A stretch of DNA of 64,000 bases, from positions 1-64,000 of the forward strand of contig NZ_JAPTNL010000007.1 in the NCBI RefSeq assembly GCF_026891095.1, in the 5' to 3' direction. Below, in pieces: positions 28,912-36,840 of this stretch (the first letter of the stretch is position 1; the number at the start of each line of letters is the position of its first letter). The stretch is from Roseovarius salincola. GTDB taxonomy: Bacteria; Pseudomonadota; Alphaproteobacteria; Rhodobacterales; Rhodobacteraceae. The notes beneath the pieces are model-generated. The model was given only the letters and a program-made list of their open reading frames with translations, made no database searches and was not told where the DNA came from. A program made the position numbers and the translations under genes.

Positions 28912-29484
28912 TCAGCGGGCTTGCGCGTGGTAATCGGCGTTGGGCTGCATCCCGGTGGCGCTGGCGACGCGGTTGGTCATGTTGAAGAATCCGGCCACAT
29001 TGGCGATGTCCCAGATGTCGCGGTCACTGAAACCGGCATCGCGCAGGGCCTGACGGTCGTCTTCGGTGATTTCCGCGCTGGCGCGCGTGACCTTTTCGGT
29101 AAAGGCGAGCATGGCCCACTGACGCGCGTCGAGATCGGCGACACGCCAGTTCATCACCATTGCCTCGCCCAGTTCGGGCGTGCCCGAAAGTTCGCGCACC
29201 GCCGCGCCGTGGGCGACCTGGCAATACCAGCAGCGATTGATCGAGCTGACCACCACCGCGATCATCTCGCGTTCCAGCTTGCTGAGGCCGCTATCGGCCA
29301 GCATCAGGTCGTTATAGATCGCCGAAAAGGCGTTGAGCTTGTCGATGTCGAAGGCATGCGCCCTGAGCACATTGGGCACCATGCCCAGCTTGTCCTGGCA
29401 GATGTCGAAATATTTCTGCGTGGCCTCGGGCAGCGGGTCGACCATCGGCAGGTCGAGCGCGGTCGGGCTGTCTGTGTTGCTCAT
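28912..29484 (-). CDS. Peroxidase-related protein, carboxymuconolactone decarboxylase/AhpD-like
   Basis: 190 residues from the ATG at 29484. The AhpD-type active site is Cys85-WY-Cys88-QVA-His92 in a helical fold (LEREMIAVVVSSINRCWYC). Such proteins reduce peroxides or disulphides through the CxxC pair; some have no known substrate. The start overlaps the end of the GNAT gene by four bases. Confidence 0.85.
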   Translation of the reverse strand: MSNTDSPTALDLPMVDPLPEATQKYFDICQDKLGMVPNVLRAHAFDIDKLNAFSAIYNDLMLADSGLSKLEREMIAVVVSSINRCWYCQVAHGAAVRELSGTPELGEAMVMNWRVADLDARQWAMLAFTEKVTRASAEITEDDRQALRDAGFSDRDIWDIANVAGFFNMTNRVASATGMQPNADYHAQAR

Positions 29485-30209
29485 TTGGGTCCGGCCTCCT
29501 CCTTGATGCGGTAGTGATACTGTCCCACAAGCGCCATCCCGAGGGAAGCGTAGAGCGCATTCGCGGCGGCGTTCTCTTGCGTGCAGACAGCGGCGATATG
29601 GGTCGCGCCATTCTCGCGCGCCCAGGCGGCGGCCCGGAGCATGACCCGCCGCCCCATGCCCCGGCGGCGGCAATGGGGCGCGACTTCGAGAGCATGGACC
29701 ATGGCGATCCCGTCATGCAGCCCGACATAGGCCGTGGCGGCGGGGCGCTGACCGTCGCGCGCCAGGATCGAGGTCCTGGGGCATTGCGCGCGCCGCATCA
29801 CCGCGAGGCGGCCCGGCCCGATGCCGCCTTGCGCCCACATGTCGATCTGGATCGCCAGGGGTTCCCATATGGCGAAGCTGGTGGAATGGGGTTGCGGCGC
29901 GTTCAGGTCGGTCACTGGCGCAAGATGGATATTGACCGGGTCGATCACCGAGTAGCCCGCGCCCGCCAGCAGGGCATCGAGCGCCTCGTCGCCCGCGCGG
30001 ATCATGAAGAGCGGAGTTTGCCCGAGGGCACGCATCGCGGATTCGGCTGCGGGCAGGTCATCGGCGCTGATGATGTCTGCGCGCGCGGTGGCCGCCGACA
30101 CCCGTTTGCCGCCGCCTTGCCCGTCGCGGATGGTCCAGGCCCCGCAGCTGCGGGTTTCGGCGGCGGGCCATGTGGCCGCGACCACCGCGTAAAGCTGCGC
30201 TGGCGTCAT
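29481..30209 (-). CDS. GNAT family N-acetyltransferase
   Basis: 242 residues. The C-terminal half is a GNAT fold with MVHALEVAPHCRRRGMGRRVMLRAAAWA for acetyl-CoA binding and AANALYASLGM near the end. The N-terminal 110 residues may be a degenerate second GNAT-like domain. The substrate is unknown. It is translationally coupled to the genes on both sides by ATGA overlaps. Confidence 0.8.
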   Translation of the reverse strand: MTPAQLYAVVAATWPAAETRSCGAWTIRDGQGGGKRVSAATARADIISADDLPAAESAMRALGQTPLFMIRAGDEALDALLAGAGYSVIDPVNIHLAPVTDLNAPQPHSTSFAIWEPLAIQIDMWAQGGIGPGRLAVMRRAQCPRTSILARDGQRPAATAYVGLHDGIAMVHALEVAPHCRRRGMGRRVMLRAAAWARENGATHIAAVCTQENAAANALYASLGMALVGQYHYRIKEEAGPK

Positions 30210-30928
30210 GCGGGGAACATCGCGTTCAACTCGGCGATGGCGGCATCGACGCGCGCGCCGTCCTGGCCACGGATCACGACCTGCGCGCCAAACACGCCGT
30301 CGCGCTGGAACGGGTAGCAGCCGATGCCAAGATCGGGGTAGCGGTCGGCCAGATCGCCGAGCGGTCCGGCGATATCACCCTCGCCGCGAAAGATCTGAAG
30401 CGATTGCGACAGCACCGGCGCGCCGCCCACCAGCGTCGGCAGGATCGAGGCGAGCATCGCCTCGAAGATCGCGGGGACACCGGCCATCACATGCACATTC
30501 CTGAGCGTGAAGCCGGGCGCCGCGCTGATCGGGTTGTCGATCAGGGTCGCGCCTTCGGGGATGCGGGCCATGCGCAGGCGGGACTCGTTCAGCTCGGAAC
30601 CCGTGCGCGCGTAATGCGCCTCGAGAAGGGCGCGGGCGTCGTCACGCACGGAAATGGGCACGCCGAAGGCGCGCGCGACGTTCTCGGCGGTGATGTCATC
30701 ATGGGTTGGGCCGATGCCGCCCGAGGTGAAGACCATGTCGAAACCATCGCTGAGCGCACGCACCGCGCCCGTGATGGCGTCGGCATCATCGCTGACGACG
30801 CGGACCTCAGAGAGGTCGATGCCGATGTGGGTCAGTTCCCCGGCGAGGTGATACATGTTTGAATCGCGGGTGCGGCCCGAGAGGATCTCGTCTCCGATGA
30901 CCAGCATGGCGGCGGTTGGGTTGGGCAT
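30206..30928 (-). CDS. Molybdopterin-binding domain protein (CinA N-terminal type)
   Basis: 240 residues from the ATG at 30928, which has an AAGGAG site. The MoaB/Mog-like domain shows AAMLVIGDEILSGRTRDSN and TSGGIGPTHDDITAENVARAFG. It lacks the C-terminal nicotinamide-nucleotide deamidase domain of full CinA. Stand-alone forms may bind molybdopterin or act on a nucleotide; this is unresolved. It is the first gene of the four-gene minus-strand operon and is divergent from sfsA with 46 bases between. Confidence 0.82.
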   Translation of the reverse strand: MPNPTAAMLVIGDEILSGRTRDSNMYHLAGELTHIGIDLSEVRVVSDDADAITGAVRALSDGFDMVFTSGGIGPTHDDITAENVARAFGVPISVRDDARALLEAHYARTGSELNESRLRMARIPEGATLIDNPISAAPGFTLRNVHVMAGVPAIFEAMLASILPTLVGGAPVLSQSLQIFRGEGDIAGPLGDLADRYPDLGIGCYPFQRDGVFGAQVVIRGQDGARVDAAIAELNAMFPA

Positions 30929-30974
30929 GACACGCTCCTTGCAGGGGTTTGGGGATCGGTATAGGCCCGTCGTC

Positions 30975-31676
30975 ATGCGCTTTCAAACCCCTCTTGAGCC
31001 TGCCGTGCTGATCCGCCGCTACAAGCGTTTCCTGGCCGATATAAGGTTGCAGGACGGGCGCGAAGTGGTGGCCCATTGCGCCAATCCCGGCGCGATGACC
31101 GGGCTGGCGGAGCCGGGGATGCGGATCTGGGTGGAGCGCAACGACGATCCGCGCAAGAAGCTGAGATATGGCTGGCGGCTGGTCGAACATGGCGAGGGGC
31201 AATTCACCGGGGTCGACACGATGCTGCCCAACCGCGCGCTGCGCGCGGCGCTGGAGGCGGGCGAGGTGGCGGAACTGGCCGGATACGAGCGGCTGCGCGC
31301 CGAGGTGAAATACGGGCAGGGCAGCCGGGTCGATTTCCTGCTCGAGGGCGCGGGGCGGCGCGCCGCATATGTCGAGGTGAAATCGGTGACGTTGATGCGC
31401 CAGCCGGGGCTGGCCGAGTTTCCCGACAGCGTGACGGCGCGCGGCACCAGGCATCTGGGCGAATTGGCGCAGATGGCGCGCGACGGCCACAGGGCGGTGA
31501 TGTTCTATCTTATCCAGCGCGGCGATGCGCGGGCCTTCGCGCTGGCGGGCGATATCAATCCGGCCTACAGCGCCGCATTCGAAAAGGCGCGCGGCGCCGG
31601 GGTCGAGCTTCTGGTCTATGACACGCGTATAGATGTGCAGGGGATCACGCTGGGGCGCCCCGTCGCGATGGCGTGA
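30975..31676 (+). CDS. sfsA: DNA/RNA nuclease SfsA
   Basis: 233 residues from the ATG at 30975. Family landmarks are LIRRYKRFLADI, VAHCANPGAMTGL, LPNRALRAALE and the nuclease-like core VDFLLE…AYVEVKSVTLM with FPDSVTARGTRHL. SfsA was first linked to sugar fermentation in E. coli and carries a PD-(D/E)XK-like site. The gene ends 32 bases before dctB. Confidence 0.92.
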   Translation: MRFQTPLEPAVLIRRYKRFLADIRLQDGREVVAHCANPGAMTGLAEPGMRIWVERNDDPRKKLRYGWRLVEHGEGQFTGVDTMLPNRALRAALEAGEVAELAGYERLRAEVKYGQGSRVDFLLEGAGRRAAYVEVKSVTLMRQPGLAEFPDSVTARGTRHLGELAQMARDGHRAVMFYLIQRGDARAFALAGDINPAYSAAFEKARGAGVELLVYDTRIDVQGITLGRPVAMA

Positions 31677-31708
31677 CAGCGGGCGCGCCACCCCCTAAAA
31701 AGGCGATC

Positions 31709-33472
31709 ATGACACATGCGCCGGGAAAACGTCTTGCGGTCGTCGCGCTGTTCGTTCTGGTGGTCGGAGTGCTGGCTGGCGGAATATGGCGTTATGGCTA
31801 CGTTCAGGCGCTGGACCAGCTTGAGAAACAGGCCAGATCCGACCTGGCGCTGGCCGCCGACCGGTTCACAGGGCAATTGCGCCGCTATCAGGAGCTCGCG
31901 GTGCTGATGGCCGAGCATCCCGCGCTGGCGGCGCTGCGCCCGGGCGCGGACAACCGCGCGGCACGCGCGCTGTTGCAGCAGGCCGCCGACAAGACCGGGG
32001 CCATGGGCCTTCTTTATGCCGACCCGGCGGGGCAGGTTCTGGCGCGGTCCGGGGACAGCCCGGACCGCCTGACCGGTGCGCGCTATTTCGAGCGCGCGCT
32101 ACAGGGAGCGCTTGGGCAGAGCTATGGGCATTACGGGAATTCGGGGCAGCGCGCCTATATCTATGCCGCCCCCGCCTTTGGCCCCGCCGAGGGAGAGGTG
32201 CGCGGGGTGCTGGTGGTGCTGGTCGACATCGCGGAGCTGGAGTGGGACTGGATCGGCGGGCAGCCCGCGGTCTTCTTTACCGATGTGTTAGGGCGGGTGT
32301 TCGTCTCGAACCGCTCGGAGCTGATGTTCTGGCGCACCGGCGCGGGCGGTGCCGGGCTGTTGCCGGGCGGTCAGGTGCGCGCGCCCGCCTTCGAGGCCGA
32401 ACGCATCGCGGGGCATGAGCTGTGGCGGATGGATTGGGGCGTTTACCTGCCCTCGCAGGCGCTGCACCTGGCGCAGGATCTGCCGGTGATCGGCATGACC
32501 GGCCATGCGCTGCTGGACGTGGCGCAGGCGCAATGGGTGGCGGGGCTTCAGGCCAGCGTCTTTGCGGTGATCTGCCTGGCCTTTGGCGGGCTGCTGTTTC
32601 AGGCGGCGGAGCGGCGGCGCATCCTGGCGCGCGCCAATGAGCGGCTGGAACAGCGGGTCGCCGAGCGCACCGCCGAGCTTTCGGGTGCCAACCAGGCGCT
32701 GCGCCGCGAGGTGAGCGAGCGGCTGGAGGCCGAAGCCGCGCTGAGGCAGGCGCAGAGCGATCTGGTGCAGGCCGGAAAGCTGAGCGCCCTGGGGCAGATC
32801 TCGGCGGGGATCAGCCACGAGCTGAACCAGCCATTGATGGCGATCCGGCAATTCGCCGAGAATGGCGCGACCTTCCTGGGCAAGGGCAAGGCCGATATGG
32901 CGGGCCGGAACCTGTCGCGCATCTCGGACCTGGCGGCACGGATGGCGCGGATCATCAGCAACCTGCGCGCCTTTGCCAGGCATGAAAGCGAACCCGTCGC
33001 GCGGGTCGATCTGGTGACGGTGATCAACCAGGCGCTGGAACTGGCCGAGACCCGGCTTGAGCGCGACGGCATCGGCGTGGAATGGACGCCCCCCGCCGGC
33101 GCCGTCATGGTGCAGGCCGGAGAGGTGCGGCTGGGTCAGGTCCTTCTGAACCTGATCACCAATGCCGCCGACGCCATGGCCGAGAGCGCCGAGAAGCGCA
33201 TCCTGATCACCGTCGAGCCGGGCGATCCGGTGGTGGCGGTCGAAGTCAGCGACACCGGCCCCGGCATCGACGAGCCCGAAAAGATCTTCGATCCGTTCTA
33301 TTCGACCAAGGAGGTCGGGGGATCGGAGGGGATGGGGCTGGGCCTGTCGATCTCATACGGGCTGGTGCAGAGTTTCGGCGGCGATATCCGCGGCCGCAAC
33401 GCCGCACAGGGCGGCGCGGTATTCCGGGTGGAACTGGAGCGCTGGCCCGAAACCGGGGAGGAAGCCGCATGA
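31709..33472 (+). CDS. dctB: C4-dicarboxylate sensor histidine kinase
   Basis: 587 residues from the ATG at 31709, chosen for an AAAAAGG site; a GTG at 31673 overlapping the sfsA stop is possible. It has membrane helices at about 8–28 and 280–302 enclosing a periplasmic double-PAS/dCache sensor, a coiled-coil linker, the H-box ISHELNQPLMAIRQF, the N-box NLITNAADAM, DTGPGI and GLGLSIS. DctB senses succinate, malate or fumarate and phosphorylates DctD. The stop overlaps dctD (ATGA), and dctPQM lies just downstream. Confidence 0.92.
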   Translation: MTHAPGKRLAVVALFVLVVGVLAGGIWRYGYVQALDQLEKQARSDLALAADRFTGQLRRYQELAVLMAEHPALAALRPGADNRAARALLQQAADKTGAMGLLYADPAGQVLARSGDSPDRLTGARYFERALQGALGQSYGHYGNSGQRAYIYAAPAFGPAEGEVRGVLVVLVDIAELEWDWIGGQPAVFFTDVLGRVFVSNRSELMFWRTGAGGAGLLPGGQVRAPAFEAERIAGHELWRMDWGVYLPSQALHLAQDLPVIGMTGHALLDVAQAQWVAGLQASVFAVICLAFGGLLFQAAERRRILARANERLEQRVAERTAELSGANQALRREVSERLEAEAALRQAQSDLVQAGKLSALGQISAGISHELNQPLMAIRQFAENGATFLGKGKADMAGRNLSRISDLAARMARIISNLRAFARHESEPVARVDLVTVINQALELAETRLERDGIGVEWTPPAGAVMVQAGEVRLGQVLLNLITNAADAMAESAEKRILITVEPGDPVVAVEVSDTGPGIDEPEKIFDPFYSTKEVGGSEGMGLGLSISYGLVQSFGGDIRGRNAAQGGAVFRVELERWPETGEEAA

Positions 33473-34710
33473 GCCCGAAGCCGCAGACGGTCCTGGTGGT
33501 GGATGACGACGCCGCCGTGCGCGAGGCGTTGACGCAGACGCTGGAGCTGGCCGATCTGCGGGCGCTGGCGGCCGGCTCCTTCATCGAGGCGAAGGATCAT
33601 ATCGTGCCGGGATTCACCGGGGTGATCCTGTCGGATATCCGCATGCCGGGGCGCGACGGATTCCATTTGCTGACCCATGCCCAGCAGATCGACGCGGAGC
33701 TGCCGGTGATCCTGCTGACCGGCGAGGGCGATATCCCCATGGCGGTGGAGGCGATGGGGCAAGGCGCGTTCGACTTCCTGGAAAAGCCCTGTGCGCAGGA
33801 TGATCTTCTGGCGGTGCTGAACCGGGCATTGCAGACACGCGCGCTGGTGCTGGAGAACCGGCGCCTGAAGGTGCAGCTTGAGACCGGCGATCCGGCGGCG
33901 CGGATGTTGCATGGCACCTCGCGCATCGCCGAGGATCTGCGCGCAAGGGTGCGCGCTGTGGCGCCCACGCGGGCCGAGGTGCTGGTCACCGGCCCGCCGG
34001 GGGCGGGTATTTCCAAGGTGGCCGAGGTGATCCACCTGATGTCGCCCGACGCGACCGGGCCGTTCGTCAAGCGCGCCGCGGCCTCGCTGGATCTCGGGGC
34101 GCTGGAGGAGGCGCTGAGCGCCGCCGCCGGGGGCAGCCTGTTTCTCGATGAGGTGGCGGCAATGCCGAACCCGGCGCAATACGCGCTGTTGGAGCGGATC
34201 GAACAGGGCACGGGCGCGCGGGTGATCGCGGGCGCAAGCGTCGACATGAGAGCCGAGGTCGAGGCCGGGCGGATGCATGCCGAGCTTTATTACCGCCTCG
34301 ACGTGATGCCGGTGCGCATCCCGTCGCTGGCCGAGCGGCCCGAGGACATCCCGGTGCTGTTTCGCCATTATGTCGCGCTGGCGGCCGAGCAGGCGGGGCT
34401 GCCGGTGCCGGAAGTCTCGCCCGATCACATGGCGGCGCTGATGGCGCAGGAATGGCCGGGCAATACGCGCTCGCTGATGAGCGCGGCGATGCGTTTCGTG
34501 CTGGGCATGCCCGGAGAAACCCAAGAGGCCGCCGAACTGGGGCTGGCCGAGCAGATGGCGAGGGTGGAGCGATCATTGCTGATCGCGGCGCTGAGCCGGC
34601 AGAACGGGCGCGCCGCGCAAGCGGCGAAGATGCTGAAACTGCCGCGCAAGACGCTTTACGACAAGCTGGCGCGCTATGGCATACGCCCCGAGGAGTTCCG
34701 GCGCGAGTAG
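33469..34710 (+). CDS. dctD: DctD-type response regulator with degenerate AAA+ domain
   Basis: 413 residues. The receiver domain (7–120) has the acidic pair Asp12/13, phospho-acceptor Asp56 and Lys106. The central AAA+ domain is abnormal: the Walker A is GPPGAGISK (175–183) with Ile where Lys is needed, and only about 23 residues separate PFV (198) from the Walker B LFLDE (224–228), so the GAFTGA loop that contacts sigma54 is absent. A Fis-type helix-turn-helix (AAQAAKMLKLPRKTLYDKLARYGI) closes the protein. It probably activates dctPQM with sigma70 polymerase, as known for NtrC of Rhodobacter capsulatus. Confidence 0.9.
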   Translation: MSPKPQTVLVVDDDAAVREALTQTLELADLRALAAGSFIEAKDHIVPGFTGVILSDIRMPGRDGFHLLTHAQQIDAELPVILLTGEGDIPMAVEAMGQGAFDFLEKPCAQDDLLAVLNRALQTRALVLENRRLKVQLETGDPAARMLHGTSRIAEDLRARVRAVAPTRAEVLVTGPPGAGISKVAEVIHLMSPDATGPFVKRAAASLDLGALEEALSAAAGGSLFLDEVAAMPNPAQYALLERIEQGTGARVIAGASVDMRAEVEAGRMHAELYYRLDVMPVRIPSLAERPEDIPVLFRHYVALAAEQAGLPVPEVSPDHMAALMAQEWPGNTRSLMSAAMRFVLGMPGETQEAAELGLAEQMARVERSLLIAALSRQNGRAAQAAKMLKLPRKTLYDKLARYGIRPEEFRRE

Positions 34711-34756
34711 CGGCCCTGCCTGCCGATGGCCGCGCGCTTTTCACGCCTGTGCTTTC

Positions 34757-34816
34757 GGGGCCGGCGCCGGGGGGCCAGCCCCCCGGACCCCCCGAGGTAT
34801 TTGCGGCCAGATGAAG
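34757..34816 (+). repeat. Extragenic GC-hairpin repeat with CCCGAGGTATTTG block
   Basis: GGGGGGC and GCCCCCC (34769–34784) form a stem; the conserved block CCCCCCGAGGTATTTGCGG then runs to the CCAGATGAAG end at 34816. The same block occurs at 41.2 kb and, inverted, at 41.4 kb. Confidence 0.65.
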
Positions 34817-34848
34817 GGACGGGCGTGGGACCGGTCTGCGCAGAGTCC

Positions 34849-34898
34849 TGTGCGGAAATCCGCACAACATGGTCAGACCCTGTGCGGGATGCCGCACA
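34849..34898. promoter_or_regulatory. Two DctD-type operator palindromes upstream of dctP
   Basis: TGTGCGGAAATCCGCACA (34849–34866) is a perfect palindrome with 8-bp arms; a second, TGTGCGG-GATG-CCGCACA, lies at 34881–34898. Centres are 32 bp apart, three helical turns. The arrangement of tandem TGTGCGG…CCGCACA sites matches what is known of DctD upstream activator sites in rhizobia. Confidence 0.8.
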
Positions 34899-34929
34899 AT
34901 GCTGTCGTGCAGCATCGCGGCGCACCCCG

Positions 34930-34958
34930 GAATTACCGTCCAAAATGCTGATTATAAT
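34930..34958 (+). promoter_or_regulatory. Sigma70-like promoter of dctPQM
   Basis: A perfect TATAAT (34953–34958) is preceded at 17 bp by GAATTA (34930–34935), a poor −35. That combination suits an activator-dependent sigma70 promoter. The operators are centred about 107 and 75 bases upstream of the predicted start site. No GG-N10-GC sigma54 element is seen between the operators and dctP. Confidence 0.5.
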
Positions 34959-35084
34959 GTATCTTTCAAGACAGGTTATTTTTTCGGCGTCTTGTCTTGA
35001 GTGCATGGCCGCCATGCGAAAACATGCCTGCGTCGCGCCTGAGGGCGCTGATTGCAATGTCTCAATGAATGGGAGGAGACTGAC

Positions 35085-36086
35085 ATGAAATTCCTGACAG
35101 CCACCGCGACCGCGATGGCCCTGAGCGTCACCGCCGGCGCCGCATCCGCGGCCTGTGACGATGGCGAGATCGTGGTCAAGTTCAGCCACGTCACCAATAC
35201 CGACAAGCACCCCAAGGGCATCGCCGCCTCGCTGCTTGAAAAGCGCGTGAACGAGGAGATGGACGGCACGATGTGCATGGAAGTCTATCCCAACTCGACG
35301 CTTTACAACGACAACAAGGTTCTGGAAGCCATGTTGCAGGGCGATGTGCAGCTGGCCGCGCCGTCGCTGTCGAAATTCGAGAAGTTCACCAAGCAGTTCC
35401 GTCTGTTCGACCTGCCGTTCATGTTCACGGACATCGATGCCGTGGACGCGTTCCAGGCCTCGGAGACCGGGCAGGACATGCTGGATTCGATGCAGCGCCG
35501 CGGCCTTCAGGGGCTGGCCTACTGGCATAACGGCATGAAGCAGATGTCGGCCAATGTTCCCTTGATCGAGCCGAGCGACGCCGAGGGCCTGAAATTCCGC
35601 GTGCAATCCTCGGATGTGCTGGTTGCGCAGATGGAAGCGATCGGCGGCAGCCCGCAGAAAATGGCCTTTTCCGAGGTTTACGGCGCGTTGCAGCAGGGTG
35701 TCGTGGACGGTCAGGAGAACACTTGGTCCAACATCTACGGCAAGAAGTTCTTCGAGGTGCAGGATGGCGTCACCGAAACCAACCATGGTGTGATCGACTA
35801 TCTGGTGGTGACCAATATCGATTGGCTCAACGGGCTTGACGAGAACGTGCGCGAGCAGTTCCTCACCATCCTGGGTGAGGTGACGCAGACGCGCAACAGC
35901 GAGTCCGCGCAGGTCAACCAGGAGGCCAAGCAGGCGATCATCGACGCCGGTGGCGAGGTCCGCGAGCTGACGCCCGAGCAGCGCGAGAAATGGGTCGAGG
36001 CGATGAAGCCCGTCTGGGAGCAGTTCAAGGGCGATGTCGGCCAGGAGAACATCGACGCGGCCCAGGCGATCAACGCCAGCATGTGA
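35085..36086 (+). CDS. dctP: TRAP transporter substrate-binding protein DctP
   Basis: 333 residues from the ATG at 35085 with a GGGAGGAG site. A signal peptide ends near AAS-AACDDGE. The body follows the DctP family: VKFSHVTNTDKHPKG, LEAMLQGDVQLAAPS, and GLKFRVQSSDVLVAQMEAIG with the Arg that pairs with the ligand carboxylate, then FSEVYGALQQGVVDGQENTWSN. It binds C4-dicarboxylates in the periplasm. A terminator hairpin separates it from dctQ, likely giving extra dctP message. Confidence 0.93.
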   Translation: MKFLTATATAMALSVTAGAASAACDDGEIVVKFSHVTNTDKHPKGIAASLLEKRVNEEMDGTMCMEVYPNSTLYNDNKVLEAMLQGDVQLAAPSLSKFEKFTKQFRLFDLPFMFTDIDAVDAFQASETGQDMLDSMQRRGLQGLAYWHNGMKQMSANVPLIEPSDAEGLKFRVQSSDVLVAQMEAIGGSPQKMAFSEVYGALQQGVVDGQENTWSNIYGKKFFEVQDGVTETNHGVIDYLVVTNIDWLNGLDENVREQFLTILGEVTQTRNSESAQVNQEAKQAIIDAGGEVRELTPEQREKWVEAMKPVWEQFKGDVGQENIDAAQAINASM

Positions 36087-36117
36087 TACCGCGCTGCGCC
36101 ATTGGTGCAGCCGGCAG

Positions 36118-36147
36118 GGCGGGCCGTTTCGCATGGCCCGCCTTTTT
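36118..36147 (+). terminator. Attenuating terminator between dctP and dctQ
   Basis: GGCGGGCC (36118–36125) pairs with GGCCCGCC (36135–36142), followed by TTTTT. It lies inside the operon, so partial termination would raise the ratio of binding protein to membrane subunits. Confidence 0.8.
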
Positions 36148-36174
36148 CTTACCCGGTGAGAGGGAGGGGGAAAG

Positions 36175-36840
36175 ATGCAGACCCGTCACGGCATGGCGGA
36201 CAGGATCGAGGAAACCGTGATCGCCGCGCTTCTCGGTTTGATGACGATGGTGACCTTCGCCAACGTCCTCGCGCGATACCTGTTCAATTCCAATATCCTT
36301 TGGGCGCTCGAACTGACCGTGTTCATGTTCGGCTGGCTGGTTTTGCTGGGCGCTTCCTATGCGGTCAAGAAACGCGCCCATCTGGGGGTGGATGCGCTGC
36401 TCAACATGATGCCAACGGGGCTGCGCCGCGGAATGGCGCTGTTTTCGGTGGCCTGCTGCCTCGTGTTCGCGCTGATGCTGCTGAAGGGCGCCTGGGATTA
36501 CTGGGCGCCCTATGCGGAACTGCCGCCGACCACGGGACGCTGGTTTCCCACGGGGCTGAATTTCGCGACGCGCGGCCAGGGCTGGTACGAGGTGCAGGAC
36601 ATCCCGATGATCGCGCCGCTGAAGTTCCTCGAGACGCTGATCAACGAGGGTGAGAGCTATGAGAAGATCCCCAAGGCGATCCCGTATCTGGTTCTGCCGG
36701 TCTCGATGCTGCTGCTGACGGTGCGTTTCGCCCAGGCCGCGGTGGCGATCTGGCGGGGCGAGAGCGACCGGCTGGTCGCCAGCCACGAGGTCGAGGAAGA
36801 GCTTGAGAGTATTCGCGCCCAGCAAGGGGAGCATGAGTGA
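36175..36840 (+). CDS. dctQ: TRAP transporter small membrane subunit DctQ
   Basis: 221 residues with four membrane helices (about 11–32, 44–63, 84–104, 160–180). The small-subunit pattern VTFANVLARYLFNSNILWALELTVFMFGW is clear. A loop of about 50 residues between helices 3 and 4 (PPTTGRWFPTG) is longer than in minimal DctQ. It is preceded by a strong purine-rich ribosome site and shares one base with the dctM start. Confidence 0.9.
   Translation: MQTRHGMADRIEETVIAALLGLMTMVTFANVLARYLFNSNILWALELTVFMFGWLVLLGASYAVKKRAHLGVDALLNMMPTGLRRGMALFSVACCLVFALMLLKGAWDYWAPYAELPPTTGRWFPTGLNFATRGQGWYEVQDIPMIAPLKFLETLINEGESYEKIPKAIPYLVLPVSMLLLTVRFAQAAVAIWRGESDRLVASHEVEEELESIRAQQGEHE

Noticed and set aside
34899..35084. 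Sigma54 promoter for dctPQM
   Set aside because: The nearest GG…GC pairs (for example around 35042–35056) have the wrong spacing; the TATAAT is a better candidate.
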